From Whitmania pigra (Eukaryota; Annelida; Clitellata; Hirudinida; Haemopidae): a stretch of 64,000 nucleotides of DNA. The stretch's first letter is position 1, and each line of letters begins with the position of its first letter. Location of the stretch: assembly GCA_021613335.1 (NCBI GenBank), contig JAJTWR010000281.1, positions 266,001 to 330,000 on the forward strand. Reading direction: 5' to 3'. Below the pieces are notes generated by a model. That model was given only the letters and a program-made list of their open reading frames with translations, was not told the DNA's origin and did no database searches. A program made the position numbers and the translations under genes. Positions 23,733 through 64,000 of the stretch are shown piece after piece.

Positions 23733-26111
23733 GCAGTAAAGTGCTTCCAAAATCGTCCTACAATCGTTACTTGCAGACATCTTTTTTCGTAAACAAAAGG
23801 GTTGTATGAGGATCAAAACAAGGAGCTAAAATTTACGATAAAAATATTTCAAATTAACAATTAATAATTTTTTTTGATTTTAACGCATTAATTTTTGCGT
23901 TAATTATTTTGATAGTATTATTTTTGAACGAATTAATCGCCCTTTAACGCATACAAATTACGCAGCCTTAGTAATGAGTAATAGATGTTGAAGAAATAGT
24001 AAATAAATGTCCTTAAAATGTTTTACTTCAATTTGAAACCGATTTGGAGCCACTGAAATGAACCAAGTGCCTCTTGGAAGTTTTCGGAAGAATCCTTTAT
24101 TTAATAATTTATTTATTAATTTGTTTGTTTGTTATTTATTTATTTAATTAATTAATTTAATTATTATGTTTATTTGTTGTTTCATGATCATTCATTTCAT
24201 TTCCTTGCATCATGAAAGAAGAATGCTCAAACAGGCATTCAACCAGGTTTCATAATTTCATTTCAATGTTTCTCTCTTTTTAAATTATTTTTGTTAATTT
24301 TAAATTTAAAAAAAAATTCATTTGTGATATTTCTTCTGCGGTTGAATTTTGCATGTTTACTAATATAATATGTGAATAAATTATTGTTACTTAATTATTA
24401 CATAATTATTAATCGGATAAATTATAACATTAAGGTTTGTGATAAACTGAATGAATGGCTTTTGATGTGGTTACGAGGATGGAGACAACAGGATCTAATT
24501 AAAGGGAAATCGATTACTCACGTGACGTCATCTCTTCAGATGGCACGGACTGGTGGATGGATAGATAGATGGATAAATGAATGAGTTAAATATTTGTTGA
24601 TAGATCGATGAATGAATGAATAAATAAATATTTATTGATCTCTCGGCCTTCATTAAAGAAAGTCTTTATAATAAGTGCAAAATAAGTTGGTTCAAAAACT
24701 ATTATTTACTTTATTTATCCACCTTTCACTCCATCCAATTTATCTTCAACCCGGTTACAAATGACAAGTTCACCTTATTACAAGTTCAAGTTACAAGCTA
24801 TCTTCTGTTTTTTTTAAGCAGGTGGGAACATCTAGAGTCTCTGAAAAGAATAAATCCTCTATGGAAAAATATTTCATTTTATGCGTCAGTGTTTTCTCGT
24901 TCATAATTTATATCATAATTTCGTTTCATTTTTTGTGGGAAAAATGAATTTTCCGCAAGTTTTACATTCACGGAATTTTAAGAGCTTGACATCATTTTCT
25001 TGTCAAGAAAGTTGCGCCGTGTCGGAGAAATACCATGATGATGGAACAATGGTTTATAATTACAAAATAAAATAATTATAATAATTACTATCTAACAAAT
25101 AATTATATAATACAATTGTATTTATATTGACTGTTAATTTATAACAACCTTATTTTATTTCATATTTATTTTGATAGCATCATTTTAGACAAATTATACT
25201 CAAACAATATAAAAAATAATTTCTAGTTAAAATTATTTATTTTACGTTATTCGAGTCCTCATTAGCATAATGATCAATGAATATTAATGAAGGCAATTAA
25301 GGCGACCAATGAACAAGGTTTATTTTTCCACGTAAGATGTGGATTGTGATGTCAAGTCATCGTTTTTCCTTGAAAAATGTAAACATCATTGATATTCAGG
25401 AAGTATTTCGTTAAGTTTATAACTGTTTTATTCATTTTGTATTGTTTTGAAAATAAAAAAATACTTCATTTTTTATTATTATTTGTAGTATTTAAATAAT
25501 TTCAATTTTTGCTGGATGCAATCGCATGTGTTTTGTCATGTAATCGACGATTAAAAAGTAAATTTCAAATTATCGAATAAACAGAAATAAAATATTATTT
25601 TCAGCAGCAATAGCTGGAATGTTGTTGTTATTCTTAAGATTGCAGTTGCGAACAACAAGTGTAAAGTTGTCGTCGTCGTCGTTGCCGAAGGAAGTGTTGA
25701 GAGTTTCAATAATGTAAAAAATACTCCATGCCCAGTCCTATTGTCACGTGCGCTTTCAGACTGGAGTGGTTTCCATGACGACTGTTCATAAATAAGCAGG
25801 ACGAAATTTCTAGAGGTGAACAGTTGCTCCACAAATCACCGTCTTTTCAGGAGGGCTGAAATCCAAAAGTTTTCTTCTCGACTGAAATGATTGAAATGAT
25901 TGATGTGATTGAAGTGACTGAGGGGATTGATGCGATTGACTCATTGTTGACTGATTGAATTATGCATTCGCCTTTGTCGCTCAAATATTTGGTCAGACAT
26001 GAGTTCTGTTTTGATTCCTTCTCCGGTTATATTTGAATTATTAGGATCCATTCATCAACATTCAGTTGATCGAACCTTCTGACTAGCTCAGCAAATTGTG
26101 CATGGATAGAT

Positions 26112-26307
26112 GAATGGATATCCGCAATAGTTAGATGAATGAATGATGGATATTCGTGATAGTTAGATGGATGAATGATGGATATTCGTGATAGTTAGAT
26201 GGATGAATGATGGATATTTGTTATAGTTAGATGGATGAATGATGGATATTCGTGATAGTTAGATGAATGAATTATGGATATTCGTGATAGTTAGATGAAT
26301 GAATGAA
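26112..26307. repeat. 32-bp minisatellite, about 6 copies
   Basis: The unit contains GATGGATATTCGTGATAGTT followed by AGATGGATGAAT. Copies differ by a few substitutions. It lies about 80 bp upstream of a 29-bp minisatellite. Confidence 0.9.
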
Positions 26308-26384
26308 CGGTTTTGAAAATAGAATCGAATCAGAACTAACGTTTGCTAAAGTTTGACGCGGGATTATTTCAGCTAGTAAGTACT

Positions 26385-26674
26385 TTCATAATGAAATAAT
26401 AATTTTATACAAATTCATAATGAAATAATAATTTTATATAAATTCATAATGAAATAATAATTTTATATAAATTCATAATGAAATAATAATTTTATACAAA
26501 TTCATAATGAAATAATAATTTTATACAAATTCATAATGAAATAATAATTTTATACAAATTCATAATGAAATAATAATTTTATATAAATTCATAATGAAAT
26601 AATAATTTTATACAAATTCATAATGAAATAATAATTTTATACAAATTCATAATGAAATAATAATTTTATATAAA
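26385..26674. repeat. 29-bp minisatellite, 10 copies
   Basis: The unit contains TTCATAATGAAATAATAATT followed by TTATACAAA. A C/T variant in TATACAAA versus TATATAAA is interspersed along the array. Confidence 0.95.
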
Positions 26675-27109
26675 TTCGTAATAATTTTCGTTAACATTCT
26701 CAAACAACGAGTCAATCCAGTGACTACAGAAACAAATGTTCGAGGCATAAAACCTCCTCCATCATTGTTTCCATAGCAACGTAGTGGGGCGATGAACGGT
26801 TAACATTCGTTAAACGACTCCAAAATGCCTTCGTAAAGGGGGCCTTCAGGATGAAATTTGAGCAAAATTCGTCCTTAACTTAACATTCTAAATTCATTTT
26901 CCTGGAAACTAAAAACTTTGAAACAATAAAAGCGAACATTCGTCTTGCGAACGGGGTATCAATTGTGAGGATGCTGACGTATTGTTCTGTGACTTCTTCC
27001 AATTCTTCTCACCTGAGTCCTGGAAACAGGCCACGTAGCAATTGCAACCTGGAAATTTGACATTGAGCAACGATCAAAAAAGTGAGTTTTAAAATTTTTT
27101 ATTTCTCAG

Positions 27110-27255
27110 TTTCTCGAGGGGTGAAGTCGTCAGTTCGGCGAAAAGCTTCTTCAGCTGCGAATCGAGCGACGAATTGTCGGATACCACCTTTTCTCCCCCG
27201 TGGATGAAACACGTCCCACCAAAACTGCTCTTGTCCGCTTCCTCCAAAAACGAAG
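27110..27255 (+). CDS. Likely upstream exon of the RhoGEF transcript (48 codons)
   Basis: The acceptor TTTTTTATTTCTCAG is followed by an open, GC-richer frame with Ser/acidic protein-like composition (SFFSCESSDELSDTTFSPPW). It ends GAAG|GTTCGT in phase 1, which fits the phase of the next candidate exon at 30044. A stronger donor, GTAAGT, lies 4 bases later (exon end 27259) but would change the phase. A stop in the same frame just upstream means the exon must be spliced in or start at an internal ATG. The antisense 77-codon frame (27099-27332) is taken as its shadow. Assignment to the RhoGEF gene is inferred from strand and order. Confidence 0.45.
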
Positions 27256-27670
27256 GTTCGTAAGTTCATTTGTTCGTTTTTTTGTTCAACAGCTTTTAGC
27301 TTCTTCAGAATATTGATCATCAATTCGGACAAGGCTTATCTGCTATTTTGAATTTTTTCAAAGAGGTTTGCAAGATTTTTTATTGCAACGGCAGACACTT
27401 GAGACACTTCAGGCATGATTACGAGAGATCGCGTACGATCGGAGCATCAAACATGATGCGAAAAAACTTATTTGAAAATGAACAACTCAATAATATAAAT
27501 ATAATAAAAAGTGTCGAGAACTTTAATAAAATGTTAAAATGGTTGGAAAAATAATCGCTTGCAATAAGTTAAACAAAAACCAGTTAATACTATTAACTTA
27601 ATAATAGTGCATAAGTTCTATTTCGTTCGTCGGAATTTTTCATCGATTTTCAGTCGGTCGCTAGCTGATT

Positions 27671-27874
27671 ATGGATTTTCAGAAAAGACTGATTGCCAAT
27701 GGATCAAAATTTAATGTAATTCCTAATTACGAAAGAACTAATTATAATCCTGTAACTTACCAAAGACTTCAAAGTCAGCTGACATCTTCTTTTGATTTTA
27801 TCGAAAGGAAGGAAGAGATTAAAACAAAATTGGAGGAAGAAATCAAAACAGACGAGTACATGAGACATGAATGA
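27671..27874 (+). CDS. Short hypothetical ORF, 67 aa
   Basis: An ATG-to-TGA frame with an in-frame TAG just upstream. It encodes a hydrophilic peptide ending in a Glu/Lys-rich, helix-prone stretch (ERKEEIKTKLEEEIKTDEYM). No domain was recognised. A frame of this length is common by chance in this AT-rich DNA. It would lie in an intron if the 27110 and 30044 exons are joined. Confidence 0.2.
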   Translation: MDFQKRLIANGSKFNVIPNYERTNYNPVTYQRLQSQLTSSFDFIERKEEIKTKLEEEIKTDEYMRHE

Positions 27875-30043
27875 CTCCGCATGCCGAAGTTGATGTAAAA
27901 GTGTTGAATTTTTCTGCTTAGTTCGCTACCAGTAAACCAAAGCAATCTACCACTAACAGGTCCGATGCCTGATTAATGTTTGTAAAGAAGTTGGGGCACA
28001 TCATTATTTACAAATGTAAATATTCGTCCAGACTTTCAGGAATTTGTTTCTTTGGATGTGAAATTGCATGCGATGTGATGTTTGTGTCGATGAAGCTGAA
28101 CGAGAAGACATTGCTTGCCTGGAATTACTAACTAATTAATTAATAACTGCCATCATTTTCGAACAAAAAACTCTGAATAAAACATCTCAAAACATCAGAA
28201 GACGTCATTTGAATTATCTATTTAATAATCAGTGTATGCTAATCTACTAATTAATCAGTATAATTTAACTATTTTGATTTAGCAAAGACTCCTTTGCAGG
28301 GTAAGAATGCCATCAAAGGTTATATTTTTGCAGCAAAGTAAAAATTATCACTTTTCACTATAAAAGGGTTTCAGAGATTTTGGCTTTGACTTTGAATTAA
28401 TTTAAATAACATTTAATTATATGTAAATAATTATTTACGGGATCATATAACATGACATGTAAAGATAATATTTAAGTTTATTGCAATATTTTAATGGTTT
28501 TCCTTCGTCTGGTAAAAAAAAATCATTTTGCTGTTTGGAATAGCCAAATTGATCTTAAAAGCGAACGAGAGATTTTAGACATCGCAAAAATTATTATTGA
28601 AACGCGCGTTATAAATTCAAATGAGAGAATAATATTAATTATTTAGAAAATAATATTAATTATTATCTAATAAAACAAGGATCTTGTATGTATATTTCTT
28701 AGAGAAATCTTTAATCCTGAACTGATTTGATTGAAACTTGAAATACTTGAGTACGTTGACTATGGGGTCAGTCTAATCTACTTTGCAAAAAATCGATAAA
28801 TTGAGTTTTATTGCCAAAAAACCTTTTCTCTTCTGATTCCCACAAGAGCTTATGCACCGTTCTCGAAACCGGTGAGCTTAGACTCATGCTGATTAATATT
28901 CATGTACGTAAGCTTTTAGTTTATACTGTAAATTTCCCGTTTAACATCAAGAGATTGCAGTTTCCAGTGAAACTTTCTCTCGATAACTGTAAACAAGTCA
29001 CAGGGGCAATCTACTAAATACTCTGGAGTTGACTTGAGATCACCGTGTTCTTTCCGGCTGACAACTTTATGCCCAACAATTTATTTATTCTTGCTCCAGG
29101 GGGTGAAACTAAGAATGCTGTTTATAACCAAGTATTTTATTATTAATAAACAATTTTATTCTACACATGAAGTTTGTTCATTTGCAAATCTATTACCGGG
29201 TAAAACAGCTAGGTTTAAATAAAAGTACCCTGATAAACCATTTAAGAAAATTCAATAAAATTATGTAATTAATCGATAACTCATTCCTAAAATAAAAATT
29301 CATAAATAATATCGATGCTCATGAGAGCGTTTCCATGACAACAAATCAGTTGTAATGAGATGAAAGCCTAAGCATAGCGACTGTTTAAAACTTCATTAAT
29401 TCTTTTCAACCATCCATCCATCGTTCAGAACGATTAATTGTTATTACCGTCGAGTCAGAAAGACTTGGTATTCGAAGTGCCATTGGAGATTTTATTGATA
29501 TAATTTTAGGAAATAAATTTCTTTATTTAAAACTATATTATCAACATTGCATGCAAAATAACTATTGTCATAATTATTATGACAACATTTTGTGAATAAC
29601 ATTATAGCTTTTGTTATTTTATTTTATTTTTATTGCAGTAATTGTTGTGCACATCACATAATAACAAGTGACCAGGTCTAACTAATTAATGAATTCCAAT
29701 AAATTAATGTTATCCGTTTTGCTTTATTCAATAAATCATTAATATTATTTAATTAACAATATTTAATTAATGTTATTTAATAATATAATTTAAAAATTAT
29801 CGAGTTTTTAAAAAAGTAATAAATCTTTTAAAGCTCACGAATCATTTTCGTCTAATAATTTTAAATAATGCAAGAACCAACAATGTTTATTGCCGACATT
29901 TATGCGATGATCGATTTGCAAAAACAAAATTTTCACAATTTTTCAGTCGCTTCCGATTTATGCGATCGGAGGCTTTTAGCAAAATGTTGGCTCCGAAATA
30001 AATTCACGGAAATGTTTTAAAAAGTCATAAAAATTCATTTCAG

Positions 30044-30114
30044 TACCTCAGCAGCAAAGGGATGTTGACTTGACCCCAGATGAACTCTGTCACCTCAAAG
30101 TGCCACTTCGAAAG
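30044..30114 (+). CDS. Likely upstream exon of the RhoGEF transcript (23 codons)
   Basis: The acceptor TTCATTTCAG precedes two leading bases and 23 codons including RDVDLTPDELCHLKVPLRK, ending AAG|GTGAAA. The other two frames contain early stops. The leading phase matches the GAAG end of the candidate exon at 27110-27255, creating a Val codon at the junction. The phase-0 end does not join directly to the 32.3-kb exon in any acceptor I can place. Either an exon is missing between them or these belong to an alternative 5' end. Confidence 0.5.
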
Positions 30115-30837
30115 GTGAAACTTATTTAATCATCCCCTTTCGAAAGTCCATCGAGTTTAGTTTAATGTCAACTGAGTGTCGAGTGAAGTTTCATCGTAAA
30201 CGTGGAGAATATTTTCCATGTCATCCACCTTATTAAATCTTGTCCCTGGGAATATGTTTAGCTTTTCATGTTCCAACGTCGTTCGTTCTGTGATCTGGAA
30301 AAGTCGTTTGTAAATTCAATCAGAGGCAGGGCTGGTATTGATTAGATACAAATTGCAACATGATGGAATTAAATGATGATGTTTTGTGATGTATCAGTTA
30401 TTCAAAGTAATTTTTACAATCTTCGTGAATATTTCTAGTTCATTTAACGCATGTTATCAGGTAGTCAGTTTTAAAATATTTAAATGAAATTACAAAATTA
30501 TTTGCAATAAAATAAATGATTCAAAAAATTTAAACAATCTTAGGATTTTAAAAACATCTATTGATAAATTAAGCCTGTCACCTGGCGATTGTTTTCTAAA
30601 AACTAGCACAATTTGTTTAAATTTTTTAAATGATCGCTAGGGGTTATTTTACAACAAATGTAATTATAACAAATCGTGTTAACGTTGATTATTTCTTAAT
30701 AATATTATTTACCAATCAAATTAAATAAACATAATTTTTGTGCATTATGATTAATACGTAAAAGATAAAAGCAATAACTACCAATAACAACAACTAGAAC
30801 AACAACAACTAAAACAACAACATAATAATATAATAAC

Positions 30838-31032
<195 letters not shown>

Positions 31033-32316
31033 ACGATTTTGTTTCAAATTTATCGTGAATTGGACTTGCTTGCTCACTTACAATGCTCGGTTACAATGTT
31101 TCGAGAATTCCGATTTACAAAGAAACCATCCGACCGAAAACATTCTTTTGTCATGCTATTCTTATTTTTTCCATAATGACGTCCTCTGGTGAGGCGCTAC
31201 ATGAATGGGATCCTTGGATATGGCGACCAAGAAGATATAAATGGCCAGCTTCCCATTAGGCACTGAATAGAAAAGAACTTTTCGTTTTGCAGGTTTTTTC
31301 TTGAATATTCCATGCTGTGGAGTTAATGCTCATTTATTTACACCAGAAAGCGTGTACCTTCTTCAAAAAAATATGCAAGTTTTACATTCTTATGATCGAA
31401 AGTAAGGAATAGGAAGTAATAATTACTTAGGAACTAGTTGAGTAAATTGATGTCATTTGCTTTTATTTATCTTGAGAAATATAATCACGTAATGCATCTT
31501 AATTTATTAAATTTTCAAAGCTCAGGTTGCATGAAATAAGCTCTGTTTGCTTTATTAGGCCCGTGAACGGCACATTTGGGGATCGCCCTTATTCGGTGCA
31601 GTTTGTACGACTCAATGATTTATATTATAATTATAATAATTATAATATAATAATTATAGTAATGCGTTGAATTAATTCAGTAAATTTAAATCGCTTAAAA
31701 GTTGATCAATTTGCATCTGACGGTGTTGAACTGAATCAATCCAAGCTTCTACAAAATAAAAGTTTGTCAAAAAACGACAATAAATAATTAGAAGTCAATC
31801 GAATTTTGAAGTGAAGAAAGTATATAAAAGAAAAACCAACCTAGCTATTCATAGGATCCGATTGCATCGGTGATTTGAACATCCGAGCTCCTTAAAATAT
31901 TTCCGGGTCCATCCCGGAGGCGAGTCCGTGCATCGATTCCAGAGCTCTTTAAAGTCTCGAGAAAATATTCTCCGAAAGAGAAAATATTCCTATGACTCGA
32001 CCCTATCCTATATAACTCATGCGAGAAGTTTTTATTTCTCCTTGCTTTTTCTTGCGGAGTACTCGACGTGTCTCGGTACATTTTGTCGAAAATCGAGACT
32101 AAAAATGGACCACATATTTGCGAGAGTTTATATCATAACCCTTGACGTCGAGGAAAAAAACAGTCGATAATAAAGATTGAGTCTGCAAATATTTCGAGTA
32201 CAGTTAACGCGATTAGGATTGCAATGTTTACTTTGGACTGAGCCTGACCCCCATCTCCTCTCAAACCTCAAACAACTAATGATCACAACAGAAAGAACGT
32301 CTTCTCAGCAGAAAAC

Positions 32317-60184
<27,868 letters not shown>

Positions 60185-60799
60185 AGCTTTCACATTCCTC
60201 ACGGCCAATCATCGCTATTTTTCCGAATTGCGCTTTTCCACGTGCGCGAATGTTTTTGCATTTTTGTGACTTTTTTTGCGCACGCAGAATTCGGAAAAAG
60301 AGTTCGTCGAGTTTTCCGTTGGTCCTGTTCTTATTTAATCGCTCCCCAGAAGACGTGAGAACCTTGAGAGGTGACGTTACCGACTCCCAGAAACTAAAAT
60401 GACGTCACGTTTCGTTGAGACATGCAATTACGCTCGGCTTGCTGTCGCCGTCGCTTGGATTCGAGAGGAACGCACGAATAACATATCACCTCGCTTTGGA
60501 AGTCAAAGTCAAGTTGGGCGTCGAAAATCTATGCCTCCCAAGCAGGGAAAGTAGTGGCAATAAAATAGCGAACGATAATTATTCCGTGCAAAACGAGAGG
60601 CGGAATGTCGTAGTTTTCGTCGTAACGTGCGCTACTGGTGACAACTTGGGGTGGTTTTGCTTATCAACTCGACATCTCGGTTTTGACGCAAATGGAGTCG
60701 CACACAAGCGAACATCGATCACGCTTTTTTTTTCGTTCTTATCCCGAGAACCAGGACTGATGGATATTTTGGACCGAATGCTTTCAAACGTTTGTGAGA

Positions 60800-60805
60800 A
60801 ATAAA
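60800..60805 (+). terminator. Candidate poly(A) signal of the RhoGEF gene
   Basis: AATAAA about 615 nt after the stop; a second one at 60559-60564 is closer. The convergent minus-strand gene stops at 61229, so the two 3' UTRs may abut or overlap. Confidence 0.45.
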
Positions 60806-61228
60806 AAGATGGAAAATCGCTTGGAAACATCACCTACAACCCACAGATGCACATCGAGCTCAGGAAAGAGCAGAACTTTTTTTCCAGAACACTCAGTATT
60901 ACTAGACTCGACTGCGTGGGTGTTTCGGAGTCGAAAAATCATATTTTTCTCACGAAACCACCACCCAATAATGATCGTTCAAGTGGAAATTATTTTTTGC
61001 ATGATATATTTAATATTAAGAGTTTTCGATTAAAATCTTGTTTGGCTTCACTATTTCTCTCTGATGAGATTGTCTTTGAGAATGGAAAAAAACGATTCCA
61101 GCACGTAAAACGGAAACGTTGGAGTTGGATCGGTAAATATGAAGTTCGTGGAAATTTTCCTCTTTCGTTAAATCGCATGGGTCAAGTAACCATGGTTGAT
61201 TCGTCTGGAAAAAACGTCGACTACTCAA

Positions 61229-63536
61229 TCATTCCTTCTTCAATTTCTTACATGCGGGAGGGTGTTCCTTGTCAGACATTTTGGTCCCCTTCGGGAAAAT
61301 TTCTTTTTCTGTTTCCGTCTCTAGAAATTGGACGTCTTGTGATGCCGCCCTGTTGTTCTTTTTTGGGCTTTCGTAGTCGACGGCGCCACTGTCGTCGTTG
61401 TCGTCGTCGTCATCGCTGAATGCCACGTCAGAAGAGCTGAGGGCCTCTGGCGATCTTTCTCTTTTAATGCTGAGGCTGGCTGAAGACAATTCTTCACTAC
61501 TAACTTGATCGAGTCTGGATGCTCCTCGAAGCATTTCCCCTGCCAAGCGAAGTCTGTTTGCCTGGATGACTGGGTTCTCTCTGCCAAAGTAGACCGTTCT
61601 CTGCTTGTTCAAGTCTTGGAGTGCGGCTAAGTATAGCCACGAAGGATTAAAGAGAGTTGAAAACTGATTCATGACGAGTTCGGAGTTGAACATGAGGGCA
61701 GGTGATTGGTAGTGACGATAAAAAGCTGAAATACGGTTGTGTAGTTCCTGGCTTTGTAGGACCTTCTTGTGTGCGAGGTAATTCGGGTAGATCATGCCTG
61801 GTAGATGAGAATGTGCGGCTGGAAGTGAATTAAATTGACCTCCTGGACTCAAGTCTGAGCTCGGTGAAGATGAAAAACGGGCGACATCTGGAGAGTTCTT
61901 TTTTTGTCCCTCCGATTCCGCACGATTGTGTCGCGTGAGGCGGTTCGAATCCAGGCAGTGAAGTTCATCCGCCAAAGTACTGAAGTGGGCTTGTCTGTGG
62001 AGCTTGTCGGCGATGTAAGGCAGTCTACAGCCGGCTCTGAGCCAGCTGTATCGATTCCTCATCTGAAATTTGCTCTTCCCCATGAGGCATGAGCTTCCCT
62101 GTTTGCCGAACTGATTTGTGTCCAACTGTGGCCTCTGTCTGGATTTGTTGTCGAGTGCGTTTGACTGAGGATGGTTGTTGAGAAAGTTTGGAGAGGGTGG
62201 AGCTCTGGCTGGAGGGGGAAACTGGAGCAGATCTGGAGGGACGTCAGCATGTTTGCCGTCTTCTGGATTCGATGTGAAGTCTGATCAGTGGAGTTATTGC
62301 GTTATTTTAGATGCTGTGGTTTCTTTTGATTTTTATACGGTCACATCGTGTTATTACAAGGCGTAAATCAAGTGATAACAATTAATTAGTATAATAAGTT
62401 AAATAACTTAACAACGGTTAATAACGACAACAATAAAAATAAAAATAACAGTATTAGTTCCATTAGCTGATGATTATTTCAAATCTCACCTGCGTTATCG
62501 GGAGTTTGTGGATTAAGGTCAGGTGTAAGTCTCGCCGGTGTTCTGTTTGTCGCTTCCTCGTCATTTCCTGATGTGGTGAAAAGTTTTACTAAAATTAACT
62601 TTATTTGTTTAAAATCTAAGCTCGATATCATTCAAATCTCATTAAATTCGATATCTTTCAATTAGTCCCCTTTAATTATTAGTGATTCTGGTAAGCATCC
62701 TAACAATTATATTACAAAAGCCAAATTAAGTTATTATAGCATCTACATACTTAAAAAGGATATTATATTTTAAATTGTGAGTTTGAAAGTGCGAATGAGA
62801 GAAATATTTTATTCCTGCCTTCTTAAGTCAAGAAGTAAAACCAATGGGAGGATTACGTCTTTGTAATCCTCAATCTGATGCATAATTCACACGAGCCTGC
62901 TAAATGTATTACGCTTCTAAATGTCTAGGAATTATTAAGGACAGTAAACGTTATCAAACTTTCTGTTACCATGGTAGCACAAAATTATAAACGAATAGTG
63001 ATAATGATGGTGATGATGATGATGAAAATAAATTAAAAATAAAACTATTTATAAATAAAATTCATTGTGCGGGATAACTTCAGTATTTCAATTCAAATAA
63101 ATAAATCCATCGCATTTGGCAATTTAAAATTTTTATTTACACTTTATCTCGAAATCCACACACTCAACAACCATCACAAATGGAATGACCAAAAATAAAC
63201 CCCTCATAAATAATTTCGTCAGCCATTTTGTGACATGAACCCGTGCTTACAAAATTTGATTTCTTCAACTCACCGGATGTTGCAACACCACTGGTTGTTT
63301 CCAAATCGTCATCAACGGAAATGAACTCCTGCTCCTCCTCTTCATCATCATCATCATCATCATCACCTCCCCTACTCTTCCCCACTTCCGGATTCTCCTT
63401 GGAAATGCCACGTGACCTTTGCTCGAACCCGTCGCCGACTGGACGGAGCTTGGACATGATGTGACAATCGTGTTGCGACGCAAGTAATTTGTGGAATTCC
63501 CGGTGCTGCTGGAGCTGGAGTTGATGCTGGAGGCGT
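61229..63536 (-). CDS. Unrecognised acidic, probably nuclear protein; last three exons (5' end outside the window)
   Basis: Exons on minus: 63536-63274, 62567-62490 and 62262-61229, with acceptors TTTAATTGCAG, CCACATCAG and CGAATCCAG, and donors CCG|GTGAGT and CAG|GTGAGA. Phases agree. The visible part is 457 residues and lacks the N-terminus. The first exon has a Gln/His-rich helix (LQHQLQLQQHREFHKLLASQ), then D7E4 encoded by an ATC microsatellite. The long last exon contains QMRNRYSWLRAGCRLPYIAD, several Ser/Pro-rich stretches, a possible SUMO site (SIKRERSPEA), a second Asp-rich run and a basic C-terminus (CKKLKKE). The composition resembles C-terminal regions of transcription factors or chromatin proteins, but no DNA-binding domain is in the window. 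A GTAAGA donor-like site overlaps the last codons, so an alternative end is possible. Confidence 0.72.
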
Positions 63537-64000
63537 CTGCAATTAAACAATAATAATATTAATAATAATAAATGTAATAATAATATTATTACAATATATT
63601 ATTTATAATTATTAAGTAATATTATTATTAATAATGAAGCTAATAACATTAATAATAATGATAACCCTAATCAAAATTAATTTCATCAGGTATTTAATGA
63701 GCTGTAATAAGTATGGAAACTTATGAACTTTTGGAATTTTTTAAGTTTCGTTTTTCAAACTTCTTGATTAGAGACGCGGTTATTGTTAAACCCTTACAAA
63801 ATTTTGGATAATTTCAAGATACATCTTAAAGGTGCTGTAATCATTACTGAAGTTATGTCTATTAGGTTTATGCATAAATAAAATGTTATGCAATTAAGTT
63901 TGCATTTACAACCGAGGATGTAAAATGCCTCTGGATGATGTAAATGGGTGCAAACATCCTCCTCAACTTAATTGTTAATAATTCAACTTAATTGTTATTA
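63537..64000. other. Intron of the unrecognised minus-strand gene
   Basis: AT-rich sequence with AAT microsatellite patches at 63547-63665. It is assigned as intron because the 63536 exon begins with an acceptor, so the gene continues beyond the window. Confidence 0.55.

Noticed and set aside
27099..27332. 77-codon minus frame with varied composition
   Set aside because: Its first codon is TTG and it is the antisense of a plus-strand exon candidate with better splice signals.

Overview
This is an AT-rich animal (metazoan) nuclear sequence. The genes have spliceosomal introns with GT-AG ends, the protein families are animal ones (RING/B-box/NHL, ankyrin/SOCS-box, DH-PH RhoGEF), and microsatellites and minisatellites are abundant. 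The mix of families and the very heavy AAT/ATC microsatellite load suggest a lophotrochozoan such as a leech or other annelid. That placement is a guess, not something the sequence proves. I see no tRNA, rRNA, CRISPR or bacterial-type operon.

Layout. 1-3015 is AT-rich sequence without a supported gene. 3016-5117 (minus) is a four-exon RING/B-box/NHL (TRIM-type) gene whose last exon runs through an AAT microsatellite and so ends in a poly-asparagine tract. 6053-7336 (minus) is a single-exon ankyrin-repeat protein with a C-terminal SOCS-box-like segment. 8738-8986 (minus) is a possible small secreted peptide, and 9164-9718 (plus) is an unrecognised basic 184-residue protein. 10863-12055 is a non-autonomous hAT element with terminal inverted repeats and an intact 8-bp target duplication. 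12.1-14.7 kb is dominated by AAT and ATC microsatellites. 15615-18461 (plus) may hold a small three-exon gene. 18.5-27 kb is gene-poor and rich in tandem repeats.

The main gene is a plus-strand Rho guanine-nucleotide exchange factor with tandem DH and PH domains (PLEKHG5/7-like), with 18 phase-consistent coding exons from 32317 to 60184 giving 1027 residues. Two more likely upstream exons lie near 27.1 and 30.0 kb. Its introns carry a foldback element with arms made of short GC-rich repeats (39350-40403), a decayed pogo/Tigger transposon (43310-44812), a tRNA-derived SINE (about 56685-56915), a cluster of CRE palindromes (36483-36532) and 47-bp, 28-bp and 15-bp minisatellites. Convergent to it on the minus strand, 61229 to beyond 63536 holds the last three exons of an unrecognised acidic, probably nuclear protein whose 5' end lies outside the window.

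On what the genes do together: two of them (TRIM-type and ASB-type) look like substrate-recognition or E3 components of ubiquitination and sit side by side on the minus strand. I see no evidence that they form a functional unit. Exon boundaries were derived by eye from splice-site consensus and reading phase.
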